Positions 36,141 through 45,256 of a stretch of 64,000 nt of DNA are shown here, piece after piece; position 1 is the stretch's first letter; every line of letters starts with the position of its first letter. The stretch is from Saccharicrinis sp963677345 (GTDB lineage: Bacteria; Bacteroidota; Bacteroidia; Bacteroidales; Marinilabiliaceae), in contig CAXXLC010000030.1 in assembly GCA_963677345.2 (NCBI GenBank), positions 78,320 through 142,319 of the forward strand, read 5' to 3'. The notes beneath the pieces are model-generated. The model saw nothing but the letters and a program-made list of their open reading frames with translations, did not search any database and was not told the DNA's origin. The translations under genes were made by a program, and so were the position numbers.

Positions 36141-37118
36141 TCAAGAGTTAGCTGAAGGCTTTTCTTTACTCATCTTTTGAGCTATAAAACTCACGGTGAT
36201 CAATTGAAATGAATGATAAATCATGATAGGGACTATAAATATACCTTGTAAAGCCATATTTTTAAAAAGAACATTTGCCATTACTGTTCCGTGAATTAAT
36301 GATTTTTTTGAACCACAGAAAATTGCTGTAATACGATCTTCCCTTGTAAAATTTAACCATCTCGAAATTCCAAAAATAGTGCCATAAACAATTACGAAGA
36401 TAATCATAATGCTAATGGCGCAAATAACCAGAGATGTAAGATCTATTGTTGAAAACAGGTTTGCAGAAAATGATTTACTGAAACTGTTATATACAATGGA
36501 AAGGATAATGCTTTTATCAAATAGAGTTATAAACTTACTGTGTTTGCGGGCATAATGGCCAAGTTTTTTATTTAGTATTAATCCGATGGTTACCGGTAAT
36601 AATATTTTAACTATTAAACGAATAAGGCTATCCATGAAATCAAAATCTCCCGATGATGCATTCATGAAAAGTCCCATCCATATTGGGGTTATCACAATGC
36701 CTAATAATCCTGAAATGCTGGCATTAAATATCGCTCCAGGGATGTTTCCTTTGGCAATGGATACCATTACTACAGACGACGAAACTGTTGAGGGCAGAGC
36801 AGCCATAAAAAATACTGCTAACCATAATATGTTTTGTTCCTCTGTTTTTATAAAGGGTTTTGCAATAAGAACGATAATAGGGAATAGGATAAAAGTAGAA
36901 AATTGTGATAGTAAATGAAGTTTGTAATTCCCTAGTCCTTTTTTCATTTCATAGGGGCTCAATTTTAATCCATAAAAAAAGAAAATCAAAGAAATGCCAA
37001 TGCCCGAAATGTTTTCAAGGTTAATAATGTCTCCGAAGTTTCCTAATCCTGGCAAAAAATAGGCTAAAACAATCATGCATAACAAGCCCACAATAAATCC
37101 ATCTATTTTTTTTAGCAT
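36141..37118 (-). CDS. SLC10A7-like bile acid:sodium symporter family protein
   Basis: A membrane protein of 325 residues with about ten hydrophobic helices. GIGISLIFFFYGLKLSPYEMKKGL near the start, the discontinuous-helix motif ALPSTVSSSVVMVSIAKGN (about residues 107-125) and FCGSKKSLIHGTVMANVLF (about 268-286) are typical of the SBF-like/YfeH group within the bile/arsenite/riboflavin transporter superfamily. It probably carries a solute with Na+; bile acids are not implied by the family name. It is divergent from the GldB-like gene. Confidence 0.85.
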   Translation of the reverse strand: MLKKIDGFIVGLLCMIVLAYFLPGLGNFGDIINLENISGIGISLIFFFYGLKLSPYEMKKGLGNYKLHLLSQFSTFILFPIIVLIAKPFIKTEEQNILWLAVFFMAALPSTVSSSVVMVSIAKGNIPGAIFNASISGLLGIVITPIWMGLFMNASSGDFDFMDSLIRLIVKILLPVTIGLILNKKLGHYARKHSKFITLFDKSIILSIVYNSFSKSFSANLFSTIDLTSLVICAISIMIIFVIVYGTIFGISRWLNFTREDRITAIFCGSKKSLIHGTVMANVLFKNMALQGIFIVPIMIYHSFQLITVSFIAQKMSKEKPSANS

Positions 37119-37242
37119 AATATTAAATAATGTTTGATGCGATAATAATTACCAATACTACATATTCTGAAATTTAATCATATAATCAGAGGGCAAAAAT
37201 ATGTTTTTTTATTTTTAAGTTTGTTCTCAAAATGTAGTTCTT

Positions 37243-38253
37243 ATGCGTATTAAATATAAAATATCATTACTAGGTCTTTTGTTTATAGGTTTAACTTCTT
37301 GTGTGAATAAAACATTTCATCCTGATGTAAGTGAAATTAAGGTTGATTTTAAGGTGATTCCTTTTTATCAGGAGTTGAATCGGTTAGATTCATTGGATGT
37401 GCGAACTTCAATGGAGTCTTTACTAAAAAAGTATCCTCAGTTTTTTGAAGCCTATAATAAGAAAATCATTAAAATTGGAGGAATTGAGAGAGTGGATTAT
37501 CCACAACGTTTAATGAGTTTTGTTCACTATGATGCCAATAAAGATATAGTTAAGAAATCGGAGGAAGTTTTTCCTTCTTTTGATGCTTTTAAGCAGGATC
37601 TGGAACGAGGATTTAAAAATTATAACTACTATTTTCCTGATGCGCATATCCCAGATATTTATTTGATGATTTCAGGATTCAGTCAAAGTATAGCAGTTGA
37701 TTCTGCCTGGATAGGGGTTAGTATTGAAAAATACTTAGGCGAAGATTGCGAGTTTTATGAATGGTTAGGTATTTCAAAATATCTGCGTAAAGGAATGTCA
37801 AAAGAAAAAATGGCTCCGGATGTTTTACGCGCCATGGCTTTAACCAATTATGATTACGACAGGCAAAAGGATGATGTTATAAATCATATGGTTTATAAGG
37901 GGAAGATTAAATATTTCGTGCGACAGATGTTTCCTGATTTAGCTGATACTTTATTGTTTGATTATTCCGCTTACCAAATGAAGTGGTGTAAGGATAATGA
38001 AGAAAATATGTGGTCTTCACTTGTGGAATGGAAGCATTTATTTAGTAATGATAGAATGCTGGTTCAAAAATATACAGAGAATGCTCCCTTTACTGCTAAT
38101 TTTGGCGCTAACTCAGCTCCTCGGGCTGGTGAGTTTATTGGCTATAAGATAGTAGAGTCGTATATGGAAACGAATGAGAGTGTTACATTAAAGGATCTGA
38201 TGTTAGAAACAGATGGCAGAAAAATATTAGCAGCTTCGCAATATCGACCTTAA
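37243..38253 (+). CDS. GldB-like lipoprotein
   Basis: A lipoprotein of 336 residues with lipobox LTSC (Cys20). The body resembles GldB, an essential gliding/T9SS-associated lipoprotein of Bacteroidota: FPSFDAFKQDLERGFKNYNYYFPDAHIPDIYLMISGF, then IGVSIEKYLGEDCEFY and, near the end, NAPRAGEFIGYKIVESYM in which a Zn-protease-like helix has lost its HExxH. It is only 5 bp before the cyclo-ligase gene. Presence alone does not prove gliding, since homologues occur in non-gliding relatives. Confidence 0.82.
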   Translation: MRIKYKISLLGLLFIGLTSCVNKTFHPDVSEIKVDFKVIPFYQELNRLDSLDVRTSMESLLKKYPQFFEAYNKKIIKIGGIERVDYPQRLMSFVHYDANKDIVKKSEEVFPSFDAFKQDLERGFKNYNYYFPDAHIPDIYLMISGFSQSIAVDSAWIGVSIEKYLGEDCEFYEWLGISKYLRKGMSKEKMAPDVLRAMALTNYDYDRQKDDVINHMVYKGKIKYFVRQMFPDLADTLLFDYSAYQMKWCKDNEENMWSSLVEWKHLFSNDRMLVQKYTENAPFTANFGANSAPRAGEFIGYKIVESYMETNESVTLKDLMLETDGRKILAASQYRP

Positions 38254-38258
38254 TTATT

Positions 38259-38801
38259 ATGTCAGTAGATACAGACAAAAAAGAGCTTCGCAAAATTATT
38301 CAACAAAAAAAGAAGTTGCTTTCGAAGGAAGATAAGGATAGAGAAGCGTTATTGGTTTTTGAGCAGTTAGAGAAACTTATTGCTTTTCATAAGGCAGAAC
38401 ATATATTGTCCTATTGGTCCTTACCTGATGAGTTAGAAACGCAGCACTTTGTTGAAAAATGGCATTCCAGAAAAAATATCTATCTGCCACGTGTTGTAGG
38501 GGATCATGTAGAAGTTGTTCCTTATAAAGGTTATGGTATGATGCAAAAAGGTGCTTTCAATATATTAGAGCCTTCAGGTCAGGCTATTGCTGACTTAAAG
38601 CAAATCGATTTTGTGATAGTGCCGGGTGTTGCTTTTACAACTAATGGATGTAGGATGGGACGTGGAGGAGGATATTACGACAGATTATTGCCTTTATTAG
38701 AGCAAGCGGTTAAAATAGGAGTTTGTTATCAATGCCAGATTGTTGAAGATTTACCAATTGAAAAACACGATGTAAAAATGGATACAGTATTGTTTGCCTG
38801 A
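38259..38801 (+). CDS. 5-formyltetrahydrofolate cyclo-ligase
   Basis: Converts 5-formyl-THF with ATP into 5,10-methenyl-THF, recycling an inhibitory folate. 180 residues, normal length. Signatures are DKKELRKIIQQKKKLLSKED at the N-terminus, ILSYWSLPDELET, and the loop FTTNGCRMGRGGGYYDRLLP with IEKHDVKMDTVLF at the end. It follows the GldB-like gene by 5 bp, so they are cotranscribed. Confidence 0.92.
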   Translation: MSVDTDKKELRKIIQQKKKLLSKEDKDREALLVFEQLEKLIAFHKAEHILSYWSLPDELETQHFVEKWHSRKNIYLPRVVGDHVEVVPYKGYGMMQKGAFNILEPSGQAIADLKQIDFVIVPGVAFTTNGCRMGRGGGYYDRLLPLLEQAVKIGVCYQCQIVEDLPIEKHDVKMDTVLFA

Positions 38802-38864
38802 AAAACTCATCTTTTATTTAACATTTGTTGTTTGTATTTTATTACTCTTTTGTTTAATAAATTA

Positions 38865-38895
38865 TTGCAAATATTCAGAAGTAAAGTTACATTTG
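38865..38895 (+). promoter_or_regulatory. Promoter of the type VI effector cassette
   Basis: A TTG (-33) at 38865-38867 and TACATTTG (-7, TAnnTTTG) at 38888-38895 are 20 bp apart, the Bacteroidota spacing, and 75 bp upstream of the tssD-like gene. Confidence 0.5.
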
Positions 38896-38970
38896 TTATA
38901 CTACATAAAAACCTCAACGATATATTAGGGTATTATAAATTTATTTTATTAACTAAAACCTTATGCATTT

Positions 38971-39675
38971 ATGTATTGTAAAGGACGTGTTTATGTAGAT
39001 GGCTTAGCTTATCGCATATTGCAATGCCATATTTCTATTCCGGGATGTTTTTTAAACCAGCAAGGTGTTTCGTATAGCACTCCTCCAGCTTCAAAATTTC
39101 ATATTGAATTAGAGAGCCGACAAGAAACTCATTTATTAAGATGGATTACTGAAGGGGAAATCAAAGATCATGTTCATTTGAAGTTTAAGAGTGCAGAATT
39201 AGATGAACGAGATAAAACTTTTGATCTGCATGATGTAATCTGCGTAAGAAATGAGGAATACTTCTGGAGTAAAAATACGCTTCCTATGACCAATTCAATA
39301 ACTCTAATACCTGCCATATTAATTGCACAAGGTGTTTTATTGCGAGTACAAAGTTGGCATATCCAGAACCCCAAAAGATTGATGGGTGGTTCTGCTGTTA
39401 TAGCAACAGAAAGGCCTGTTGAGGGAATCTTAACCGATTGCTATTTTGAAGATCAGGAAGGGAATGTTCTTACTAAAGTAAAAAAAGATCAAGATATCTA
39501 CGCTGTAGTTAAATCTACAAACATGACAGGTAAAGTTATCTCGATTGATTTAAGTAATGATAAAGTTGATTATGAATACAACGGTCAATATTTAGAAAAC
39601 GAATTACTGGAAAATATTAATGTAACTGCAGACATTATAAAAATACCATTAAAAACCCTAAAACAAAGAAACTAA
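38971..39675 (+). CDS. TssD (Hcp-like) type VI secretion protein with C-terminal extension
   Basis: A protein of 234 residues. The first about 135 residues follow the pattern of Bacteroidetes TssD (Hcp of T6SS subtype iii): an N-terminal GRVYVDGLAYRILQC, then FHIELESRQETHLLRWI, LKFKSAELDERDKTFDLHDVICV, and LPMTNSITLIPAILIAQGVLL, matching the strand order of the tube protein. The extra 95 residues (from about GGSAVIATERPVEG) form a separate beta-rich domain, probably an adaptor that holds the cargo. Its TAA overlaps the ATG of the next gene (TAATG), so the two are translated together. No other T6SS structural genes are nearby; the apparatus would be elsewhere. The assignment rests on pattern, not a search. 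Confidence 0.7.
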   Translation: MYCKGRVYVDGLAYRILQCHISIPGCFLNQQGVSYSTPPASKFHIELESRQETHLLRWITEGEIKDHVHLKFKSAELDERDKTFDLHDVICVRNEEYFWSKNTLPMTNSITLIPAILIAQGVLLRVQSWHIQNPKRLMGGSAVIATERPVEGILTDCYFEDQEGNVLTKVKKDQDIYAVVKSTNMTGKVISIDLSNDKVDYEYNGQYLENELLENINVTADIIKIPLKTLKQRN

Positions 39676-42143
39676 TGAGAGTATATGAAGTTGGTAAAGA
39701 ATCCAATTCCGCAGATTCTGCAGGTTTGACAATGTGGGATGAGTTTTTACCTTATGTAAGATTGGATGTAGGACTATTTAAAGAAAATAATGAAGGTTTG
39801 GATGAACCAAAGCTAGGCGAAGATGTAAAACCTTTATCTGCCACTTTGAATATTTTAACGGAAGAACAAAAGAAAGTATACACTATTGTAACCGATGAAG
39901 ATGAAACAATAATCCCTTTGGTAATTGAAAAAGGCTCTGATAAAAACTTAGATGAAGATGGTATTATTCAAGTCTGTACTGATAAAAAGGTAGAAGGTAT
40001 TGAATTTGAACAAGAGTCTTTTGAAACGAGTGTTGGCAAAAACATATTATTAAAAGTAACCAAAACCGATCCTAATTTAGAGGATGAAGTAGAGTTAAGG
40101 TTAGTGGCCAATGATGATTCAGACTCAGAAATTTCAGAAGGTGAATTAGAGGATGTTTTGTGTGGACGAATAAGAGTAAAAATTATAAAGAAAAAGCCCA
40201 AGTATGAATCATTAAAAATCAAAGTTTTAGATTGTCGTTCAAATGAAATTATTTCAAGTGCCAGAGTTAAAAAGATTGTTTTAAATGGTGCTTATGGTAT
40301 AAATACAGAATTCAGTAATAAAACTAAGTTTGCCAATGATTCCAATAAAATAAAGAATTCACAAATAGCTTTAAAAGGATTAGGTTTTAATATAGAAACG
40401 GCAGGCACTACATATGAAAGTGATAGTATAGAAGCTTACGATGTTTATTGGGAAAGTCGTTTTCCTGAATTAGTTAATCAGGGGGTTATCAAAAGCTATG
40501 AAGAAGAGAATCCAACGGATGAGATGCTGGATCTTATCATAAATGAATACAATTGCAATTATAGCATAGATGAAAATGGTTTTTTAAACCTTCAAATACC
40601 AAAATATTTATTAAATGCTACTACTTCATTAGAAATTGGCTTATGGGATTTTCCAATATTATTAGAAGCTACTCAAAACAGTGAAACTAATACTGAAAAT
40701 CAAGTATTAAGAGAAAGTGATACTGTTGGAGGAGGAACCGATTATCAAATAAGATGGGGCGATGGTACAGAAGCCACTCCAAATGATGTAACGCAAGACA
40801 CTGAGTGGAACGGAAATTTTGGATGGCACATGAAAAAAGATGATCGAATAACAGAGTTTAAAGTTTCACTTCAAATACCAATAAAAGAAGGGGATGATAA
40901 ATTCAAAGAATTTGATAAAAAACTGATGTCTCCATTCTATGAAGATAAAGATTCACCCTATCATTTGGTAATGTATGCCATGCAATGGTGTCAACCAGTT
41001 TGGGATGGAATAGATGATAATCCTAGTGGTGAGGTCGGTGCTATATCTGATAGCTCATATATTCAACATTCAGATTATCATGGGATGAATATGCATATTG
41101 TAAGCAATATGTATGATCAAGGTGGAAGTGATTATAATGGAGGAAAAGGTTATGGTAAAATGGAAGCTGAATTAATAATAAACGGATCAGATAAAACGGG
41201 TAAATACAGGTCTGATAGTCATAAAGGATTTGATTTACTTGCGAATATAGGAGCTGATTTATTTGCTTTTAGAGCATGTGAAACAACGTACAAAACAAAA
41301 GTGAAAAATGGTGTTACTCATAATTCCATAACACTTCAGTGGGATTCTGTATTTCAAGGTGAACGTAATTTAGTTACGTATTTACATATATCTCCAGATA
41401 ACACTAATACAAATGGTAGTAAAGAAAAGGTAATAACAGGGCAAATCGTTGCTCATGCAGGCAGAAGTGGTAATTTATATTGGAATGACATTACTAATCC
41501 TGGTCATGTTCACCTAAATGTAGGATCATATAGTAATAATGCGCCTAAAAGATATGCAAGTAAATTTTATGATACGCATTTGAATAATGTAGATCATTAT
41601 AATCTTAAAATTTTCCCAAATAATAATTTCCCTTTGGCATTGCCATGCAAAGGAGAATTAGGAGATAGTAGCCTTACCAGACAAGCAACAAATGGTACGG
41701 GAACATCAGTTGTTTGTAATTTTGCAGGAAATGCGGTTAAACAATGTTGGGCAGCATGGGAATTGAAATGTCCATTAATGAAAGATCTGAACAATGGTAC
41801 AGAAGCAAATCCAAATATTAGAATTATTCAAGCCCAGTTAAAATTTTTGAATTATTATGCTGGTCAAGGACAAAGTGAAACTCATGATTTGGATGGAGTC
41901 AGTGGAAATAATTTAAAAACTGCAATAAGATGTTATAAAAATAATTCTACATCAGTTGATATTTATGATGATGAAGGAAATAAAGCAACATGCTCATTAG
42001 TAAGTAATCAATCGCAGTACCCTATTTTGGAATCAGATGCAAGAGCTAATGCTTTTACTAATGCAGATGATTTAGATGATTCGATTACGCAATTATTATT
42101 AGATTGGTTAAATCAGGAAGCGCCACTACCTACTAAATCTTAA
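39675..42143 (+). CDS. Putative T6SS effector: M23 peptidase plus peptidoglycan-binding-like domain
   Basis: An 822-residue protein without a signal peptide, coupled to the TssD-like gene. Residues 1-190 are acidic and strand-rich, about 190-480 are of unknown fold. An M23 (LytM-type) endopeptidase core follows with HKGFD (H516, D520), VTYLHIS and GHVHLNV (H611, H613), i.e. the complete zinc ligand set. After LPCKGELG (about residue 655) comes a C-terminal domain with CWAAWELKCP, then IRIIQAQLKFLNYYAG and LKTAIRCYKNN, which resembles a peptidoglycan-binding repeat. Such an enzyme would cut cell-wall cross-links of a target cell. Lack of a leader, TssD coupling and secreted proteins downstream support a secreted effector. 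Host self-protection would then need a periplasmic inhibitor. Confidence 0.75.
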   Translation: MRVYEVGKESNSADSAGLTMWDEFLPYVRLDVGLFKENNEGLDEPKLGEDVKPLSATLNILTEEQKKVYTIVTDEDETIIPLVIEKGSDKNLDEDGIIQVCTDKKVEGIEFEQESFETSVGKNILLKVTKTDPNLEDEVELRLVANDDSDSEISEGELEDVLCGRIRVKIIKKKPKYESLKIKVLDCRSNEIISSARVKKIVLNGAYGINTEFSNKTKFANDSNKIKNSQIALKGLGFNIETAGTTYESDSIEAYDVYWESRFPELVNQGVIKSYEEENPTDEMLDLIINEYNCNYSIDENGFLNLQIPKYLLNATTSLEIGLWDFPILLEATQNSETNTENQVLRESDTVGGGTDYQIRWGDGTEATPNDVTQDTEWNGNFGWHMKKDDRITEFKVSLQIPIKEGDDKFKEFDKKLMSPFYEDKDSPYHLVMYAMQWCQPVWDGIDDNPSGEVGAISDSSYIQHSDYHGMNMHIVSNMYDQGGSDYNGGKGYGKMEAELIINGSDKTGKYRSDSHKGFDLLANIGADLFAFRACETTYKTKVKNGVTHNSITLQWDSVFQGERNLVTYLHISPDNTNTNGSKEKVITGQIVAHAGRSGNLYWNDITNPGHVHLNVGSYSNNAPKRYASKFYDTHLNNVDHYNLKIFPNNNFPLALPCKGELGDSSLTRQATNGTGTSVVCNFAGNAVKQCWAAWELKCPLMKDLNNGTEANPNIRIIQAQLKFLNYYAGQGQSETHDLDGVSGNNLKTAIRCYKNNSTSVDIYDDEGNKATCSLVSNQSQYPILESDARANAFTNADDLDDSITQLLLDWLNQEAPLPTKS

Positions 42144-42146
42144 ATT

Positions 42147-43382
42147 ATGCAAAAAAATATCATTTTAATAGTTTTTCTGTTTGTAATAAAACATACCAAT
42201 GCGCAATATGCAGATAGCTCTGCGTATAATATTTCAGATTGGACAGATTCAATATTTTATAATAAGGAGGTTTATGTGATAACAGACTATTCATTATCAA
42301 TACGTGAAGGTTTTGGTTTTGACACACAGGGACTCCCTCAATATGATGAGTTTAGGATGCCATCAGTTTTAAATCAAAAGATTATGCAAAAAATTGATTT
42401 ATTCTGTATCCCTTATCAAATTAACAGGAAAATTTATATACCTAATACAGTTAAAAGTCTTAGGTGTAATATTCCATTTTCTCACGTAAAACTAATGGAA
42501 TTACCAAATTCATTATGGTACATTAAGATTGATAGTGAGATGAAAGCTTCTGTGAAATTGCCAGAAAAATATAAAAAAGAACATGAGTTTTTGGGGTGGT
42601 ATAATTGTTGTTCAGAAGAATATTGGAGCGAAAATGTAAGGTATTATAAGTATACGACAGGAGGTTGCTACAAGGCTGCTTTTAAGTATCTCAAAGATGA
42701 TTATTATACATTAGAGGATGAGGATTGCATATTTAGCAACAATAAAATTTATGAAAATTTTTATTTTGGTGCTGGGAAGATAAAGATACCTGAGTCATTT
42801 AAAGGAGAATCAATTTTATATATAGGGGAAGGAACTTTTAGAAGAAAAAATATAGAAGAGGTCCAATTGCCTAAATCAATATTAGTCATTGGGGAAAGGG
42901 CTTTTTCTGGTAATAAACTAAAGAAAATTGATATCCCGAGAAGTATAAAATCAATTAAAAGTGGTGCTTTTTCTGGAAACTTATTGGAAAAAGTTGAATT
43001 TCCCCCACTAATAGATACGTTATCTGATTATGTATTTACTTATAATAGGCTAGATAGTGTAGTTATTCCGAAGAAAATATATTATATAGGAAGTGGAGCA
43101 TTTCGAAAAAATAAGTTGGTATATGTATCGTTACATAACAAGCTTACACATATAGGAGAAAAAGCTTTTGAATTAAATAAATTTTCAGAAGAAAATATAC
43201 CAAAATTGCCAGATCCAGAAATTCCAAATAAAACATTTCTTTACTGGCAAAGTTATAAAGAAGGCAAATACGATAGGGAAACAAAATCATATGTAGTAAT
43301 CCCTGTTGGTCAATGCCAGCCTGGTGAGAAAATGGATTTGAGTTTGGGATATAAGGCTGTTTTTAAGGAGGATTCAAATTGA
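42147..43382 (+). CDS. Secreted LRR_5-type leucine-rich repeat protein, candidate immunity protein 1
   Basis: A 411-residue protein with signal peptide (residues 1-19, ending TNAQ). From about residue 215 it has BspA-type leucine-rich repeats of 23 residues (IGEGTFRRKNIEEVQLPKS, IGERAFSGNKLKKIDIPRS, IKSGAFSGNLLEKVEFPPL and so on). Two W-x-containing segments (HEFLGWYN ... KAAFKYLKD and FLYWQSYKEG ... GYKAVFKED) recall Listeria-Bacteroides repeats. It starts 3 bp after the effector stop. Being periplasmic or surface-located and tightly coupled to the peptidase gene, it is a good immunity candidate, but LRR proteins of this type can also be adhesins. A paralogue lies at 44106-45239. Confidence 0.72.
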   Translation: MQKNIILIVFLFVIKHTNAQYADSSAYNISDWTDSIFYNKEVYVITDYSLSIREGFGFDTQGLPQYDEFRMPSVLNQKIMQKIDLFCIPYQINRKIYIPNTVKSLRCNIPFSHVKLMELPNSLWYIKIDSEMKASVKLPEKYKKEHEFLGWYNCCSEEYWSENVRYYKYTTGGCYKAAFKYLKDDYYTLEDEDCIFSNNKIYENFYFGAGKIKIPESFKGESILYIGEGTFRRKNIEEVQLPKSILVIGERAFSGNKLKKIDIPRSIKSIKSGAFSGNLLEKVEFPPLIDTLSDYVFTYNRLDSVVIPKKIYYIGSGAFRKNKLVYVSLHNKLTHIGEKAFELNKFSEENIPKLPDPEIPNKTFLYWQSYKEGKYDRETKSYVVIPVGQCQPGEKMDLSLGYKAVFKEDSN

Positions 43383-43735
43383 TAAAAATAAAGTGCTTTT
43401 TTCTATTTAAGGCAAAAATAAAGAATCAAATTACTTTTGTACATTTTTTGATAATATGTTCAAATATTTTTTCACAAAGCGAAGATTCAATCTATTTTAA
43501 TAATTGTGTCAATAATTTTTTTAATAATATATCTAAAGATTATTGCCAAGACTTTCCCAAAGTGGAGAGTTCCCCTATGGATTCATCTAGCAACAATATC
43601 ATTGATAGTAGCTATCTTTTCAAAGCGGTACACCACAATCAAGTTTTACTTGATATAAACGAAATTAATAAATTGAATAAACAGTATGTTGCTATTATAA
43701 TAGAGTTTGCATACCTCATTACAATTTACCCTTAA
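43379..43735 (+). CDS. Small hypothetical secreted protein or broken 5' part of an effector copy
   Basis: Open frame of 118 codons starting with a TTG that overlaps the preceding stop. The hydrophobic stretch FVHFLIICSNIFSQ (about residues 20-33) could be a signal peptide. The rest (NNCVNNFFNNISKDYCQDFPK ... HHNQVLLDINEINKLNKQY) is not recognised. The frame ends just as a different frame begins to resemble the effector C-terminus, so it may be the degraded upstream part of that copy. Confidence 0.4.
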   Translation: MIKIKCFFLFKAKIKNQITFVHFLIICSNIFSQSEDSIYFNNCVNNFFNNISKDYCQDFPKVESSPMDSSSNNIIDSSYLFKAVHHNQVLLDINEINKLNKQYVAIIIEFAYLITIYP

Positions 43736-44094
43736 TCTTACCATGTATACCAGAAAGAGGAAATTCAATTGCAAATTGTAATTTTAGTAATTCAAATGCA
43801 AATTACTGTTGGGCTGCAAAAGAATTAATTTGTCCTGCTTTATCAAATCACACCAATTCCAATACTGATAGTCAACAAATCAGAGTTATACAAGCTCAAT
43901 TAAAATGCATAGGGTATTACATGCCTTCTCCAATTACAGCTGCTCCTAATGGATATGAAATGAATAATATTAATAATACCAGACTTAAATCTGCAATTGA
44001 AACCTTTAAAACAAATAATGAAATTGTACCTGTTAATTCAGACATTACAGATAGCTTTTTATTGCGGCTTAACGAATTAGCACCTATAAACTAA
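43681..44094 (+). pseudogene. Orphan copy of the effector C-terminal domain
   Basis: An open reading stretch of 137 codons without its own plausible start. It parallels the effector C-terminus: HYNLPLILPC versus HYNLKIFPNNNFPLALPC, CWAAKELICPAL versus CWAAWELKCPLM, and IRVIQAQLKCIGYY versus IRIIQAQLKFLNYY, with LKSAIETFKTNN versus LKTAIRCYKNN. The peptidase domain is absent. It sits between two paralogous LRR genes and thus looks like an orphan toxin-tip plus immunity unit left by duplication or recombination. It may be expressed as part of a fused frame if an indel near 43710 is a sequence error. Confidence 0.65.
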
Positions 44095-44105
44095 CACAAT
44101 AAAGC

Positions 44106-45239
44106 ATGAAGAAGTTGTTAACTATAATTATTATTGTATTAATAAGATTAAGTATATGTGCACAAAACACACATATATTAACAAACAATGATTTTGAAAT
44201 AAACGAGCAAGGTTTTGTATACAAAAAAAATGATACAACTTTACCTGAATTCAATAAGTTAATTATTCCTGATTCAATTAACAATATTAAGATCGTTGGT
44301 TATGGTGTAGATCTGCTTTCAAATTCAAACATTAATAAACTTGTTTTACCTCAAGGGTTAAAAGTAATTTTTAATGAAGCGTTTGCAATGCAACATATTG
44401 ATACTGTTATTTTACCTCAAAACTTAATTTACATTGGTAATAGGGCATTTCTAGGATATAATAAACCAATTGTTTTACCACAGCCGAATAAAGAAGATCA
44501 TTTGTTTTTGGGTTGGAATGATTCAATACCTGCAGGGAGTTATTATTTTGGATATAAAGAGGAACGATATATTGCGACCTTCAAATACCTTAAAGATTCT
44601 GCCTATATATTAAAATATGATGATATACTAATTAATAATGGAGAAATTATTAAGTGTTTTTATAAAGGGAGTAATCGTATTATTATTCCGGGTAATATTA
44701 ATAATGAAAGAATTAAAAAAATAAAATCTAATACTTTTTATTTCACGAATTGGGATGGGGAATCTATGTTTAACGATTTATCTGAAGTTTCTATAGAAGA
44801 AGGAATTGAATCAATCGGGTGTAATTGTTTTAAAGATAATTTAATTCAAAAATTAATCTTACCACATAGTTTAAAAACAATAAAAGAAGGAGCATTTTAT
44901 AACAATCAATTAAAAAGTATTAGAATAGAAGAAGGAATAGATAGTATTCATGCATTAGCATTTTTTAATAACAAAATAACATCCATAAAATTTCCCAAAA
45001 GTATAGTATTTATTGACGAATGTGCATTTGCGAACAATGCTTTTTCAGAGAAAAACATACCAATGCTACCAATTCCTGAAATCAAAAACAAAACCTTTTT
45101 ATATTGGCAATCATTTAAAAAAGGAAGATATATTCGAGAAGCAAAGAATTTTGAAGAAATCCCGGTCGGTCAATGTCAGCCTGGTGAGAAAATGGATTTA
45201 AATCTGGGGTATAAGGCTGTTTTTAAGGAGGATTTATAG
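44106..45239 (+). CDS. Secreted LRR_5-type protein, candidate immunity protein 2
   Basis: A 377-residue paralogue of the LRR protein at 42147, with signal peptide (MKKLLTIIIIVLIRLSICAQ). N-terminal repeats (LPQGLKVIFNEAFAMQHIDTV, LPQNLIYIGNRAFLG), a DHLFLGWN ... IATFKYLKD segment, then further repeats (IEEGIESIGCNCFKDNLIQKL, LPHSLKTIKEGAFYNNQLKSI) and the closing FLYWQSFKKG ... GYKAVFKEDL. The last 75 bp are nearly identical in DNA with those of the first paralogue although the upstream parts have diverged. It begins 11 bp after the orphan effector tip. Immunity function is an inference from this pairing. Confidence 0.7.
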   Translation: MKKLLTIIIIVLIRLSICAQNTHILTNNDFEINEQGFVYKKNDTTLPEFNKLIIPDSINNIKIVGYGVDLLSNSNINKLVLPQGLKVIFNEAFAMQHIDTVILPQNLIYIGNRAFLGYNKPIVLPQPNKEDHLFLGWNDSIPAGSYYFGYKEERYIATFKYLKDSAYILKYDDILINNGEIIKCFYKGSNRIIIPGNINNERIKKIKSNTFYFTNWDGESMFNDLSEVSIEEGIESIGCNCFKDNLIQKLILPHSLKTIKEGAFYNNQLKSIRIEEGIDSIHALAFFNNKITSIKFPKSIVFIDECAFANNAFSEKNIPMLPIPEIKNKTFLYWQSFKKGRYIREAKNFEEIPVGQCQPGEKMDLNLGYKAVFKEDL

Positions 45240-45256
45240 AGCTTGATTTAATAGAT

